From Thalassolituus alkanivorans (GTDB lineage Bacteria > Pseudomonadota > Gammaproteobacteria > Pseudomonadales > Oceanobacteraceae), in NCBI RefSeq assembly GCF_020447205.1, contig NZ_JAJAEL010000024.1, positions 94,232 through 158,231 of the forward strand: a DNA stretch of 64,000 nt, written 5' to 3'. Position 1 is the stretch's first letter. Each line of letters starts with the position of its first letter. Both the position numbers and the translations under genes were made by a program. Positions 45,323 to 53,253 of this stretch are shown here, piece after piece. The notes under the pieces were generated by a model. The model searched no databases, was not told the origin of the DNA, and was given only the letters and a program-made list of their open reading frames with translations.

Positions 45323-46651
45323 ATGATTAACGAATTATTACTGATAGCGCTGCTGATTGTACTCAGCGGGCTGTTTGCGGTGTCGGAAATATCCATCGCT
45401 GCGGCACGTAAAATCAAATTACGGGTACTGGCCGATGAAGGTAACGAGCAGGCTGAAGCCGTACTGCGTTTGCAGGAAGAGCCCGGTGCTTTTTTTGCCA
45501 TGATACAGATCGCCCTGAATGCGATTGCCATCATGGGCGGTATTGTCGGTGAGCAGACCCTGACGCCGTATTTTCAGAATCTGCTGCAGCTGTTTTATCA
45601 GGGCCCGATGCTGGAACAGATCAGCTTTGTACTGTCTTTTACCACGGTTACCTCGCTGTTTATTCTGTTTGCCGATCTGCTGCCGAAGCGTCTGGGCATG
45701 ATTATTCCGGAAACCATGGCGATGAAAGTCGTCACGCCGATGCGTTGGGTTACGCAGTTACTTAAGCCTCTGGTGATGTTATTTAACAGCCTGACCAACT
45801 TGTTGCTGCGCCTGTTTGGCTTGCCGATGCAGCGGGAAGATACGGTCACCACCGACGATATTGTTGCCATGATGGATGCCGGTGCCGAGCACGGCAGTCT
45901 GCAGCAGCAGGAATACCATCTGATTGGTAATGTGTTTGAGCTGGAAGGGCGCACGCTGCCAACGGCGATGACCATGCGTGAGCAGATTGTCTATTTCGAT
46001 ATTAACGACAGCAGTGCAGATATCAGCGCCAAAATTATCGAGCATCCGCACAACTGGTTTTTAATCTGTGATGGCTCGCTGGATAAGCTGGTGGGTGCGG
46101 TCGAGTCGAAAGAAATTCTGCGCAAGGTATTAAAAGGGGAACAGGCGCAGATTGGCGACGATATGATCGAACGCGAGCTGCTGTATTTACCCGACACCCT
46201 GACCCTGGCCGAAGGCCTTAACGCCTTTAAAACCACTGCACAGCCGTTTGCCGTGGTATTGAATGAATATGCGCTGGTGGTGGGCATTCTGACGGTCAAA
46301 GATTTAATGAACAGCTTTATGGGCGATCTGGTCGCGTCCAGTGGTGACGAACAGATTGTCCGCCGTGATGCCAGCTCCTGGCTGGTGGATGGCAGCACCC
46401 CGGTGGTCGATCTGGCACGGGTGCTGGAGCTGGATATCGATGATTTTCCGGATAACGGCCAGTATGAAACCGTCGCCGGATTTTTAATTTACCGCCTGAA
46501 ACGTATTCCGAAACGGACCGATTTTATTACCTTTGCCGGTTTTAAATTTGAGGCGATGGACATTGATAACCTGCGCGTCGATCAGCTGATGGTGTCACGT
46601 ATTAAAGAAAACGACAGCCCGCAGACAAACCATATCAGCGGGCCGTTGTAA
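45323..46651 (+). CDS. CNNM/CorC family (DUF21-CBS-CorC_HlyC) membrane protein
   Basis: The 442 residues comprise a DUF21 transmembrane domain (about 1-190, ISIAAARKIKLRVLADEG), a CBS pair (about 205-335) and a C-terminal CorC/HlyC transporter-associated domain (about 350-435). Bacterial CNNM proteins act in magnesium or cobalt efflux; 'haemolysin' names in this family are historical. The ATG follows TGAGGTG. Its stop codon directly abuts the end of the convergent quinone-reductase gene. Confidence 0.9.
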   Translation: MINELLLIALLIVLSGLFAVSEISIAAARKIKLRVLADEGNEQAEAVLRLQEEPGAFFAMIQIALNAIAIMGGIVGEQTLTPYFQNLLQLFYQGPMLEQISFVLSFTTVTSLFILFADLLPKRLGMIIPETMAMKVVTPMRWVTQLLKPLVMLFNSLTNLLLRLFGLPMQREDTVTTDDIVAMMDAGAEHGSLQQQEYHLIGNVFELEGRTLPTAMTMREQIVYFDINDSSADISAKIIEHPHNWFLICDGSLDKLVGAVESKEILRKVLKGEQAQIGDDMIERELLYLPDTLTLAEGLNAFKTTAQPFAVVLNEYALVVGILTVKDLMNSFMGDLVASSGDEQIVRRDASSWLVDGSTPVVDLARVLELDIDDFPDNGQYETVAGFLIYRLKRIPKRTDFITFAGFKFEAMDIDNLRVDQLMVSRIKENDSPQTNHISGPL

Positions 46652-47236
46652 TCATTTTATTGCCTGTTTTGCGGCCGGAATAACCTGCTGCAGATGGGCA
46701 ATAAAATTCTGTTCCAGATGGCTGGTATCGCCGGCAATTACATTGTCGGCGTGAAAGGTTGGCCATTGTTCACGCAGACCCAGGTAACGGTTGGTGAGAA
46801 TGGGCTGTACCAGAACGTCATCAATATGCTGATAATTTTCCAGCACCGGACAGGCGCCCAGGTCGCTGGCTTTCATATTGGAAGTAACAACCAGCATAAA
46901 AGCCTTGCCGCCCAGCTGTCCGCCTTCGCCATAAATATCGGTAATTAAAAAGGTTTTACGGTGCTGCAATACTTCATCAAAGTATTCTTTTAACAGCGCC
47001 GGCGCACCAAACCACCAGATAGGAAAATGGTAAACAATGGCATCGGCCCAGTGCAGATGCTCTATTTCTTCTTCGATGTTCCAGCCGCCAACAGCTTTAA
47101 TCGCTGCCAGATTACGCACCTGAACGGAATGTCCCTGACGCCGTGCGAAGCCCTCGGTTAATGCTGCAAGGGTGGCATTTAATTCGCCTTTGGCGGCGTA
47201 CAGTTTGGGGTTGGTGGTCAGAATCAGAATATTCAT
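46652..47236 (-). CDS. NAD(P)H quinone oxidoreductase, MdaB-like flavodoxin fold
   Basis: The 194 residues have the flavodoxin-like fold of MdaB/Kef-type quinone reductases. LTTNPKLYAAKGELNATL is the FMN/FAD phosphate loop region, followed by YHFPIWWFGAPALLKEYFDEV and the DIYGEGGQLGGK segment. It reduces quinones by two electrons and protects against redox cycling. It is the last gene of the nitroreductase-small protein-MdaB set, controlled presumably by the divergent LysR at 48354. Confidence 0.9.
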   Translation of the reverse strand: MNILILTTNPKLYAAKGELNATLAALTEGFARRQGHSVQVRNLAAIKAVGGWNIEEEIEHLHWADAIVYHFPIWWFGAPALLKEYFDEVLQHRKTFLITDIYGEGGQLGGKAFMLVVTSNMKASDLGACPVLENYQHIDDVLVQPILTNRYLGLREQWPTFHADNVIAGDTSHLEQNFIAHLQQVIPAAKQAIK

Positions 47237-47289
47237 TTATACCTCTGCCGGTCAGCGGCGGTTGTTTTGCGGTTAACAATGGGTTGTCG

Positions 47290-47469
47290 TCACAATAAAT
47301 AAGGCAGCCGGGAACGGTAGGCGCAGGCCTGGCCGTTGCTGTCTGCATGAGTGCGCAGCAATAAACAATGACGCTCCAGACTCAGTTGCCAGTCTTTGTT
47401 GTGACGGCGGCAGGTACGGATATGGCGAAACATTGTCCGTACGGGAATGCAGTAAACGGCTGTGCTCAT
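47290..47469 (-). CDS. small basic protein, 59 residues, unknown function
   Basis: The ATG follows a perfect AGGAGG four bases upstream, 18 bp after the nitroreductase stop and 53 bp before the quinone-reductase start, on the same strand. The product begins MSTAVYCIPVRTMFRH and is rich in Arg, His and Cys (KDWQLSLERHCLLLRTHA). No family is recognised. The strong ribosome-binding site and operon position support expression; absence of conservation data limits confidence. Confidence 0.5.
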   Translation of the reverse strand: MSTAVYCIPVRTMFRHIRTCRRHNKDWQLSLERHCLLLRTHADSNGQACAYRSRLPYLL

Positions 47470-47487
47470 ATGGCCTCCTGTCAGGTC

Positions 47488-48231
47488 CTAATCAAAACGG
47501 TGTAATACATCGCCCAGCGGACGGCGGGTTTTCTCTCCTGGTTCTGTCAGGCGATAGCCCAGCGCCAGTGCCCAGACCGGTTTGAACATAGTGTTATCAA
47601 CACCGGTAAGCTCCTGCAGTTGCTGCTCCCAGACTTCCTGCACAAAACCTTCGATCGGGCAGGAGTCGATACCCAGAAGAGCGGCCACTGTCATCATGTT
47701 GGCCAGTGGCAGATACGTCTGATGGGTGGCCCAGTCGGTCAGGCTGCGTTCAGATTCCAGCAGGTTGAAATCCTGTTCCTGAAAGGTGCGGAAGAAGCCG
47801 CCTTTTGCATTCACCACTTCCGCAGGCAGTTGCTGCACCTCGGTCATCATATGGCGGATGTAATCAGAGTCATGACGCACGCCCGGAGCGCGGCGCACCA
47901 TGCCAATTAACACGTGGCTGGCACTGGCAAACTGGCGTTTACCGCCCCAGCTGTTTTCGCTCAGTTGCTCGCGCAATTGCGGATTCTGAATCAGCAGAAA
48001 CTGCCAGGGCTCGAAGCCAAAAGAGCTGGGTGACAGGCGTCCGGCTTCGATAATGGTGGCAAAGTCTTCGCTGCTGATTTTTCGGGCCGGATCAAAGGTT
48101 TTGCAGGCATGGCGGAAGCGGAATGCCTGCAGAATCTGCTGGCGCAGGGCTTCCTGCCTGTTGTCTGCAGACTGGTTATTAGCAGGTTGAGTGATTTGAG
48201 AGCGCTGGGTTGTTGCTTCGTGGGCGGACAT
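47488..48231 (-). CDS. NfsB-like nitroreductase family protein
   Basis: The 247 residues carry the FMN-binding nitroreductase pattern: FRHACKTFDPARKIS at the start of the domain, RLSPSSFGFEPWQFLL and the late GYRLTEPGEKTRRP. About 25 extra polar residues precede the domain. Members reduce nitroaromatics and quinones with NAD(P)H. It is divergent from the LysR gene and begins a three-gene operon with MdaB, which suggests a quinone or electrophile stress response. Confidence 0.9.
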   Translation of the reverse strand: MSAHEATTQRSQITQPANNQSADNRQEALRQQILQAFRFRHACKTFDPARKISSEDFATIIEAGRLSPSSFGFEPWQFLLIQNPQLREQLSENSWGGKRQFASASHVLIGMVRRAPGVRHDSDYIRHMMTEVQQLPAEVVNAKGGFFRTFQEQDFNLLESERSLTDWATHQTYLPLANMMTVAALLGIDSCPIEGFVQEVWEQQLQELTGVDNTMFKPVWALALGYRLTEPGEKTRRPLGDVLHRFD

Positions 48232-48353
48232 ATCGTGTTCCTCGGATGGAGTGGAATATGCCCAGTCTATTTATTGTTTGAGATTGAAAAAGACGATAAC
48301 GTTTGAGTTACTTTCAAAAATATTTTGATAGTGGCTGTTAAATGGAGGCATTA

Positions 48354-49238
48354 ATGAATCTCGCCGATCTGGAGCTGTTTATTCAGGTGGCCGATGCAGG
48401 CAGTTTATCGGCCGCTGCGCGGGTGCTGGACTGCAGCCCGGCGGTGGCCAGTGCGGCATTAAAGCGGCTTGAACTGCAGCTGGGCGCGCGCCTGTTCAGC
48501 CGTTCAACCCGCTCATTACGGCTGACGCGGGAAGGTACGTTGTTTCTGGCCTATGCGCGCAAGGCGCTCAGTCTGCTGCAGGAAGGTCGCGGTTTGCTGG
48601 ACGGTGAGCTGCATCATGTGGCCGGGCAGCTGAGCATTTCTGCGCCTTCTGATCTGGGGCGGCACTGGCTGCAACCGGCGCTGAATGATTTTCAGGCACT
48701 GTACCCGCAGGTGCAGCTGCAGCTGAGTCTGAGTGATGAGCTGAGTAATTTTTACCGTGATCCGGTGGATGTGGCACTGCGTTACGGTCAGCTGAGTGAT
48801 TCCGGGCTGATCGCCACGCGCCTGTTGGATAACCGCCGGTTGCTTTGTGCCGCACCGGCATATCTGCAACGGGCGGGAATGCCGCAGCAGCTGGAGGCGT
48901 TAAAACAGCATAATTGCCTGACCTTTTTCCTGCGCGGCGAGCGTTATGATCACTGGCACTTCTATGATGAGCAGGGCAATCAGAGCGATCTGACGGTCAG
49001 CGGTAACCGCAGTGCCAGCGATGGGGCACTGGTGCGCGAATGGGCGCTGGCCGGTCTGGGGATTGCCTACAAATCGCAGCTCGATATCGCCGCTGATTTG
49101 CAGGCCGGACGACTGCAGGTTGTGCTGCCGGGTTACTGGCAGGATGCGCCGCTGTACCTGGTGTATGCCGAGCGCGAATATCTGCGCCCGGCGGTGCGTT
49201 GCTTTATCGACTTTATGAAGGCGCGGGTGCGCGGCTGA
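48354..49238 (+). CDS. LysR-family transcriptional regulator
   Basis: The 294 residues have an N-terminal winged helix (about 1-60, LADLELFIQVADAGSLSAAARVL) and a LysR substrate-binding domain (about 90-290) of the CrgA/DmlR-like branch. ATG at 48354 is chosen because GGAGG lies five bases upstream; an ATG at 48342 precedes that site. It is divergent from the nitroreductase operon with 122 bp between the start codons, the normal place for a LysR target promoter. Confidence 0.92.
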   Translation: MNLADLELFIQVADAGSLSAAARVLDCSPAVASAALKRLELQLGARLFSRSTRSLRLTREGTLFLAYARKALSLLQEGRGLLDGELHHVAGQLSISAPSDLGRHWLQPALNDFQALYPQVQLQLSLSDELSNFYRDPVDVALRYGQLSDSGLIATRLLDNRRLLCAAPAYLQRAGMPQQLEALKQHNCLTFFLRGERYDHWHFYDEQGNQSDLTVSGNRSASDGALVREWALAGLGIAYKSQLDIAADLQAGRLQVVLPGYWQDAPLYLVYAEREYLRPAVRCFIDFMKARVRG

Positions 49239-49241
49239 AGC

Positions 49242-50306
49242 TCAGCTGCGTCCGGCGCGTAATTCGATAACTTCGGCCGCTGGCGGCAGAGGAGTCGTGC
49301 TTTGTGCCGCGTTGTCTTCTGCCGGGTTGTTTGCCGCAGGGCTGTTTTCGGACGTTCCGGCAGCCGCTTCTTCCATGGCCCGCAGGCGTTCTTTTTCCTG
49401 TTTTTTCTTCCAGCGTTTTTCAGCCTTTTTCAGGTGTTTTCCCATCATTTTTGCCAGCTGCGGCACCAGTGCCGGTGGCAGGTCGTGGCCCATGCCCTGA
49501 ATGACTTTCAGCTTGGCTTTGCGGATGGCGGCGGCGGTATCTTCGCCCATGCGCACCGGAATTAACGGATCGTCGGTGCCATGAATCACCAGTGTTGGCA
49601 GTTTGATTTTACGCAGCAGGTGGCTGCGGTCACCGGCGGCGGTAATGGCAACCAGCTGGCGTTTGAAGCCGGTGGGATTGGTGGTGCGCTCAAAACTGGT
49701 TTCGGCTAGTGCGCGCAGTTCCATTTCATCCATCGGGTAGGCCGGGCTGCCGATTAAACGGTTCATACGCATGGTATAGCGGATGGACGCCTCGCGGTTA
49801 AACGGTGTCGGGCGCTTGGCCAGTTGCAGCAGCACTTTCAGTTTGGCGTCGGGCAGGCCGGGGCTGGTGGCCGACGACATAATGGAAGTCAGACTGCGTA
49901 CCCGCTTTTTATGTTTGGCGGCGAGAATCTGGGCAATCATGCCGCCCATTGAGGCACCAACCAGATGAGCGCTGTCGATCTCCAGCTCATCCATTAACGC
50001 CAGCACATCACGCGACATATCTTTCAGCGTGTAGGGCACCTGTGCTTTGCGTTTGAGTTTGGTGACCAGCCAGGTGGCAAGCAGGCTGGGGTTGCCGTGA
50101 TGATCCATCTGTGATGAGCGGCCAACGTCGCGGTTATCGAAGCGAACGACCTGATAGCCTTTATCAACCAGAGCCTGACACAGGCTGTCTGGCCAGATCC
50201 GCATTTGTGCGCCTAAACCCATAATCAGGATCACAGCCGGATCAGCCGGATTGCCCATTCTTTCGTAGGCCAGCTCAATGCCATCGGGGGTGCGGATGTG
50301 GGTCAT
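49242..50306 (-). CDS. alpha/beta-hydrolase with charged C-terminal tail
   Basis: The 354 residues show an alpha/beta-hydrolase fold: the oxyanion region LIMGLGAQMRIWP, the nucleophile elbow LVGASMGGMIAQ, an acid in HGTDDPLIPV and the His in IQGMGHDLPP. The last 80 residues are a lysine-rich helix (KKAEKRWKKKQEKERLR) followed by a disordered Ala/Asn/Pro tail, not part of the fold. Substrate unknown; related proteins are esterases or lactonases. It starts 104 bp from lepB on the opposite strand. Confidence 0.86.
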   Translation of the reverse strand: MTHIRTPDGIELAYERMGNPADPAVILIMGLGAQMRIWPDSLCQALVDKGYQVVRFDNRDVGRSSQMDHHGNPSLLATWLVTKLKRKAQVPYTLKDMSRDVLALMDELEIDSAHLVGASMGGMIAQILAAKHKKRVRSLTSIMSSATSPGLPDAKLKVLLQLAKRPTPFNREASIRYTMRMNRLIGSPAYPMDEMELRALAETSFERTTNPTGFKRQLVAITAAGDRSHLLRKIKLPTLVIHGTDDPLIPVRMGEDTAAAIRKAKLKVIQGMGHDLPPALVPQLAKMMGKHLKKAEKRWKKKQEKERLRAMEEAAAGTSENSPAANNPAEDNAAQSTTPLPPAAEVIELRAGRS

Positions 50307-50409
50307 GCAACCTTGTCTCCATATTGGGGTCTTTGATACTCGCTCGCCTTGTGACCGCGCGGCGGTTAGAATGCGGAACTTTATAGATTGTAGTTATAAG
50401 TGCAGAGCT

Positions 50410-51240
50410 ATGGATATCGATTTTCCCCTGATACTGATGGTGCTTACCCTGGGCACCGGCGTGATTGCCGGCGTCGATAAATTCTGGCTGGCCAAGCGCC
50501 GTAAAGCGCGTGCGGATGCACTCATCGCTGAGCGTGCTCACCCGGAAGACATTCATGAGGCTGAAACCGAGCCGTTTATTATCGAGCAATCGAAGTCTTT
50601 CTTCCCTGTTCTGGCCATTGTCTTTGTTCTGCGTTCGTTTGTCGCTGAGCCTTTTCAGATTCCATCCGGTTCGATGGAGCCGGGTCTGGTAAAAGGGGAT
50701 TTTATTCTGGTCAGTAAGTTCCATTACGGTCTGCGTATGCCGGTGTTCGGTACCACACTGGTGCCGGTCAGTGAGCCGCAGCGCGGTGATGTGATGGTGT
50801 TTTTCCCACCGGATGACCCTCGTTACTTTATTAAACGGGTTATTGGCCTGCCGGGTGACCATATTGAATACCGTAACCGGCAGTTGAAGGTGAACGGTGA
50901 AATCATCGAAACCCATGAGCTGGGTGGCGAGCCTCCTTACCGTCCGCTGAAGTATCTGGCGCAGGAACAGCTGGATTCTGCTGATGCTACGGTGCAGTGG
51001 ATGGTGGGGCGTGACCCGCGTACTAATCAGACCGTGGTCTGGGCCGGGCCGGAAGGCGAGTGGGATGTACCGGAAGGCAGTTACTTTATGATGGGTGACA
51101 ACCGTGGTAACAGCCATGACAGCCGCGGCTGGGGCTTTGTACCGGAGAAAAATATTGTCGGTAAAGCGGTGGCTGTGTGGATGCACTGGGAAAGCTGGGG
51201 TGATATTCCATCATTTGGCCGCAATAAGTGGATCGACTGA
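50410..51240 (+). CDS. lepB: signal peptidase I
   Basis: It removes signal peptides from exported proteins at the inner membrane. The 276 residues have two N-terminal membrane segments (about 4-22 and 60-78), the catalytic Ser in IPSGSMEPGL and Lys in DPRYFIKRVIGLPGDH, and the box MMGDNRGNSHDSRGWGFV. The start at 50410 (MDIDFPLIL) fits the family; longer in-frame starts would prepend 44 odd residues. lepA and rnc, common neighbours in other proteobacteria, are not here. Confidence 0.95.
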   Translation: MDIDFPLILMVLTLGTGVIAGVDKFWLAKRRKARADALIAERAHPEDIHEAETEPFIIEQSKSFFPVLAIVFVLRSFVAEPFQIPSGSMEPGLVKGDFILVSKFHYGLRMPVFGTTLVPVSEPQRGDVMVFFPPDDPRYFIKRVIGLPGDHIEYRNRQLKVNGEIIETHELGGEPPYRPLKYLAQEQLDSADATVQWMVGRDPRTNQTVVWAGPEGEWDVPEGSYFMMGDNRGNSHDSRGWGFVPEKNIVGKAVAVWMHWESWGDIPSFGRNKWID

Positions 51241-51250
51241 TCTACACTTA

Positions 51251-51277
51251 GACGATACGTTATAAACAGGTATCGTC
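51251..51277 (+). promoter_or_regulatory. hairpin between lepB and a small gene
   Basis: GACGATAC and GTATCGTC form a perfect 8-bp stem around an 11-base loop. It starts 10 bp after the lepB stop and ends two bases before the ATG of the 41-codon frame at 51280. Without a T run it is a poor terminator; it would cover the ribosome-binding region of the small gene. Confidence 0.5.
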
Positions 51278-51279
51278 TT

Positions 51280-51405
51280 ATGCCATCCACTAATTCTTCC
51301 GTTAAGAAAGCCCCCTGTAAATTCTGCCAGCGTTCGCGCTGGCTGATGACCATCACTATTCTCGTCGTGTTATTCAGCGTTGCTTTTCTGAATCTCGGCA
51401 GCTGA
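51280..51405 (+). CDS. small CxxC single-span membrane protein, 41 residues
   Basis: The frame encodes MPSTNSSVKKAPCKFCQRSR, then a hydrophobic span (WLMTITILVVLFSVAFLNL) and Gly-Ser. A CxxC pair sits just before the membrane segment, as in small zinc- or redox-linked membrane proteins. AGG lies nine bases before the ATG, inside the stem at 51251-51277. The clean N-positive/hydrophobic layout supports a real gene, but it is short and unrecognised. Confidence 0.5.
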   Translation: MPSTNSSVKKAPCKFCQRSRWLMTITILVVLFSVAFLNLGS

Positions 51406-51545
51406 AGCGCTGTTTATTTCTGCGTTTGCTTTAATTTCACTAAAGTCGTATCTGCAGCGACATATTTTTACTATTTAAGGACTGGATATTTACTGCCAAG
51501 GGCATACAATGCCGCCCCTTGACAGGTTGATGTACGGCAGTTCTG

Positions 51546-51905
51546 ATGAATTATCTGACGAGACAGCTCAAAGGCAAGGCACTGGATATAGTCGATCGGC
51601 TGCTTCCTGTGCGACCGGTAATGCGCAGCGCCAACGAACAGATGCTGCTGGACCGTGAATCACGCCGAATGCACCTGTATTATTGCCGTACTTGCCCTTC
51701 CTCAATCTCCATTAAACGCCACTGTGAACGCCTCGGTTTGCGTGTGGTAGAAAAAGACGTCCTGCGTGTTAATGCCTACCGTAATGAACTGCTCAATGGC
51801 GGTGGCGCTCCTAAAGTTCCCTGTTTACGTGTCGATGATGAACAGGGCGGCCAGTGGCTGTACAGCCCGGATGCCATTCTCGACTATCTGAAAAACCGCT
51901 TCTGA
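51546..51905 (+). CDS. glutaredoxin/GST-N-terminal-like thioredoxin-fold protein
   Basis: The 119 residues contain a thioredoxin-fold domain after a 40-residue basic N-terminal segment: YYCRTCPSSISIKRHCERLGL has a C-x-x-C active site, GGGAPKVPCLRV the cis-Pro loop, and YSPDAILDYL the final helix. This is the pattern of glutaredoxin-like or GST N-terminal domains. It probably reduces disulphides or mixed glutathione disulphides in the cytoplasm. It stands alone between lepB and the YheT-like gene. Confidence 0.85.
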   Translation: MNYLTRQLKGKALDIVDRLLPVRPVMRSANEQMLLDRESRRMHLYYCRTCPSSISIKRHCERLGLRVVEKDVLRVNAYRNELLNGGGAPKVPCLRVDDEQGGQWLYSPDAILDYLKNRF

Positions 51906-52011
51906 TTCTGGTCCCCTGTACATTCAGGCATTGCTCTGTGGCGTGAACGGCCTTCGTCCGTCTGACCGTCTGACGTTAGAATGCGGACATTGTTTTCCCT
52001 AGGAAATGGCC

Positions 52012-53025
52012 ATGCCCGTTTTAACATCTTCATACTGTCCGCCGTGGTTATTAGCCAATGGCTATGTACAGAGCATTTTTCCGACTTTTTTCCGCAAGCT
52101 GAATGACGATCATCTGCTGCGCGAACGCATCACCACCGATGATGGCGATTTTCTTGATATTGACTGGAGCCGTGTCGGCTCGCGCACGCTGGTGATTGTT
52201 TCCCATGGGCTGGAAGGCCATTCGCGCCGGCCTTATGTGCTGGGTACGGTACGTGAAGCCAACCGTCAGGGGTGGGATGCGCTGGCGTGGAATTTCCGTT
52301 CCTGCAGTGGTGATACCAACTTATTGCCACGTATGTACCACAGTGGCGCAACCGATGATCTGCACCGGGTGGTGCAACATGCTCTGGCGCAGGGTTATGA
52401 GCAGGTTCACCTGGTGGGTTATTCGATGGGTGGCAATCTGAGTCTGGTATACGCCGGGCGCGAAGCTGAGCAATTGCCCACTGAGGTACGTTCGGTGGTG
52501 GCATTTTCGGTTCCCTGTGATCTGCGTGGCAGTGCGTATCAGCTGGCTAAGTGGCAGAACCGTGTATTTATGTGGAAATTCCTGCGCGACCTGAAAGAGA
52601 AAATGACGGTGAAGTCTCAGCGTTTCCCGCATCTGGTCAGCGTGGATGGCTTCGATGATATCCGTACGTTCAAAGAATTCGATGACCGCTACACCGCACC
52701 TCTGCATGGCTTCCGTGATGCTGAAGATTATTGGACGCAATCCAGTAGCCTGCGTTATCTGCCTGGGCTGCAGATTCCAACGTTGCTGGTAAACGCGCGA
52801 AATGATCCGTTTCTGTCGCCAGAATGTTTCCCTGAACAACTGGCTGCGGGGCATGAATTTCTGCATCTGGAGATGCCGGACAGTGGCGGCCATGTGGGGT
52901 TTATTCAGCGCACAGCCGATCAGACCTATTGGATGGAGCAGCGGGCAATGAGTTTTATTGCTGATGCTGTGGCGGATGTGGAAAGCCTTGCTGGACAGGC
53001 TACCCGTGAAGTGGCTGTGTCCTGA
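52012..53025 (+). CDS. YheT-family alpha/beta-hydrolase
   Basis: The 337 residues match the YheT hydrolase family: the early NGYVQSIFPTFFRK, the oxyanion SHGLEGHSRRPYV, the signature AWNFRSCSGDTNLLPRMYHSG, the nucleophile elbow GYSMGGNLSL, an acid in NARNDPFLSP and the His in GGHVGFI. The biochemical role of YheT is not established; it is an esterase-like hydrolase. ATG at 52012 is chosen with AGGA seven bases upstream; ATG at 52006 is too close to it. Confidence 0.92.
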   Translation: MPVLTSSYCPPWLLANGYVQSIFPTFFRKLNDDHLLRERITTDDGDFLDIDWSRVGSRTLVIVSHGLEGHSRRPYVLGTVREANRQGWDALAWNFRSCSGDTNLLPRMYHSGATDDLHRVVQHALAQGYEQVHLVGYSMGGNLSLVYAGREAEQLPTEVRSVVAFSVPCDLRGSAYQLAKWQNRVFMWKFLRDLKEKMTVKSQRFPHLVSVDGFDDIRTFKEFDDRYTAPLHGFRDAEDYWTQSSSLRYLPGLQIPTLLVNARNDPFLSPECFPEQLAAGHEFLHLEMPDSGGHVGFIQRTADQTYWMEQRAMSFIADAVADVESLAGQATREVAVS

Positions 53026-53253
53026 GGTGTTGCCGGGCAAAACAGCACATGTAAGCGGGTGTGATTGACGTAACTGAAGTCTTCCGGTGGTTACGGCTGG
53101 TCAGTCGGTGGGCAATATGTGACCTGATAATTGACGAAATACTTTAAATCTCAGCGTCAATATTTTGTGATCGTGTATTGAGTTGTTAAAACAGCCATTT
53201 ACTGAACGTGAGTTGACTATTGTTTGAGGTAAGCGTTTTGCGAGCCTCAAGTC

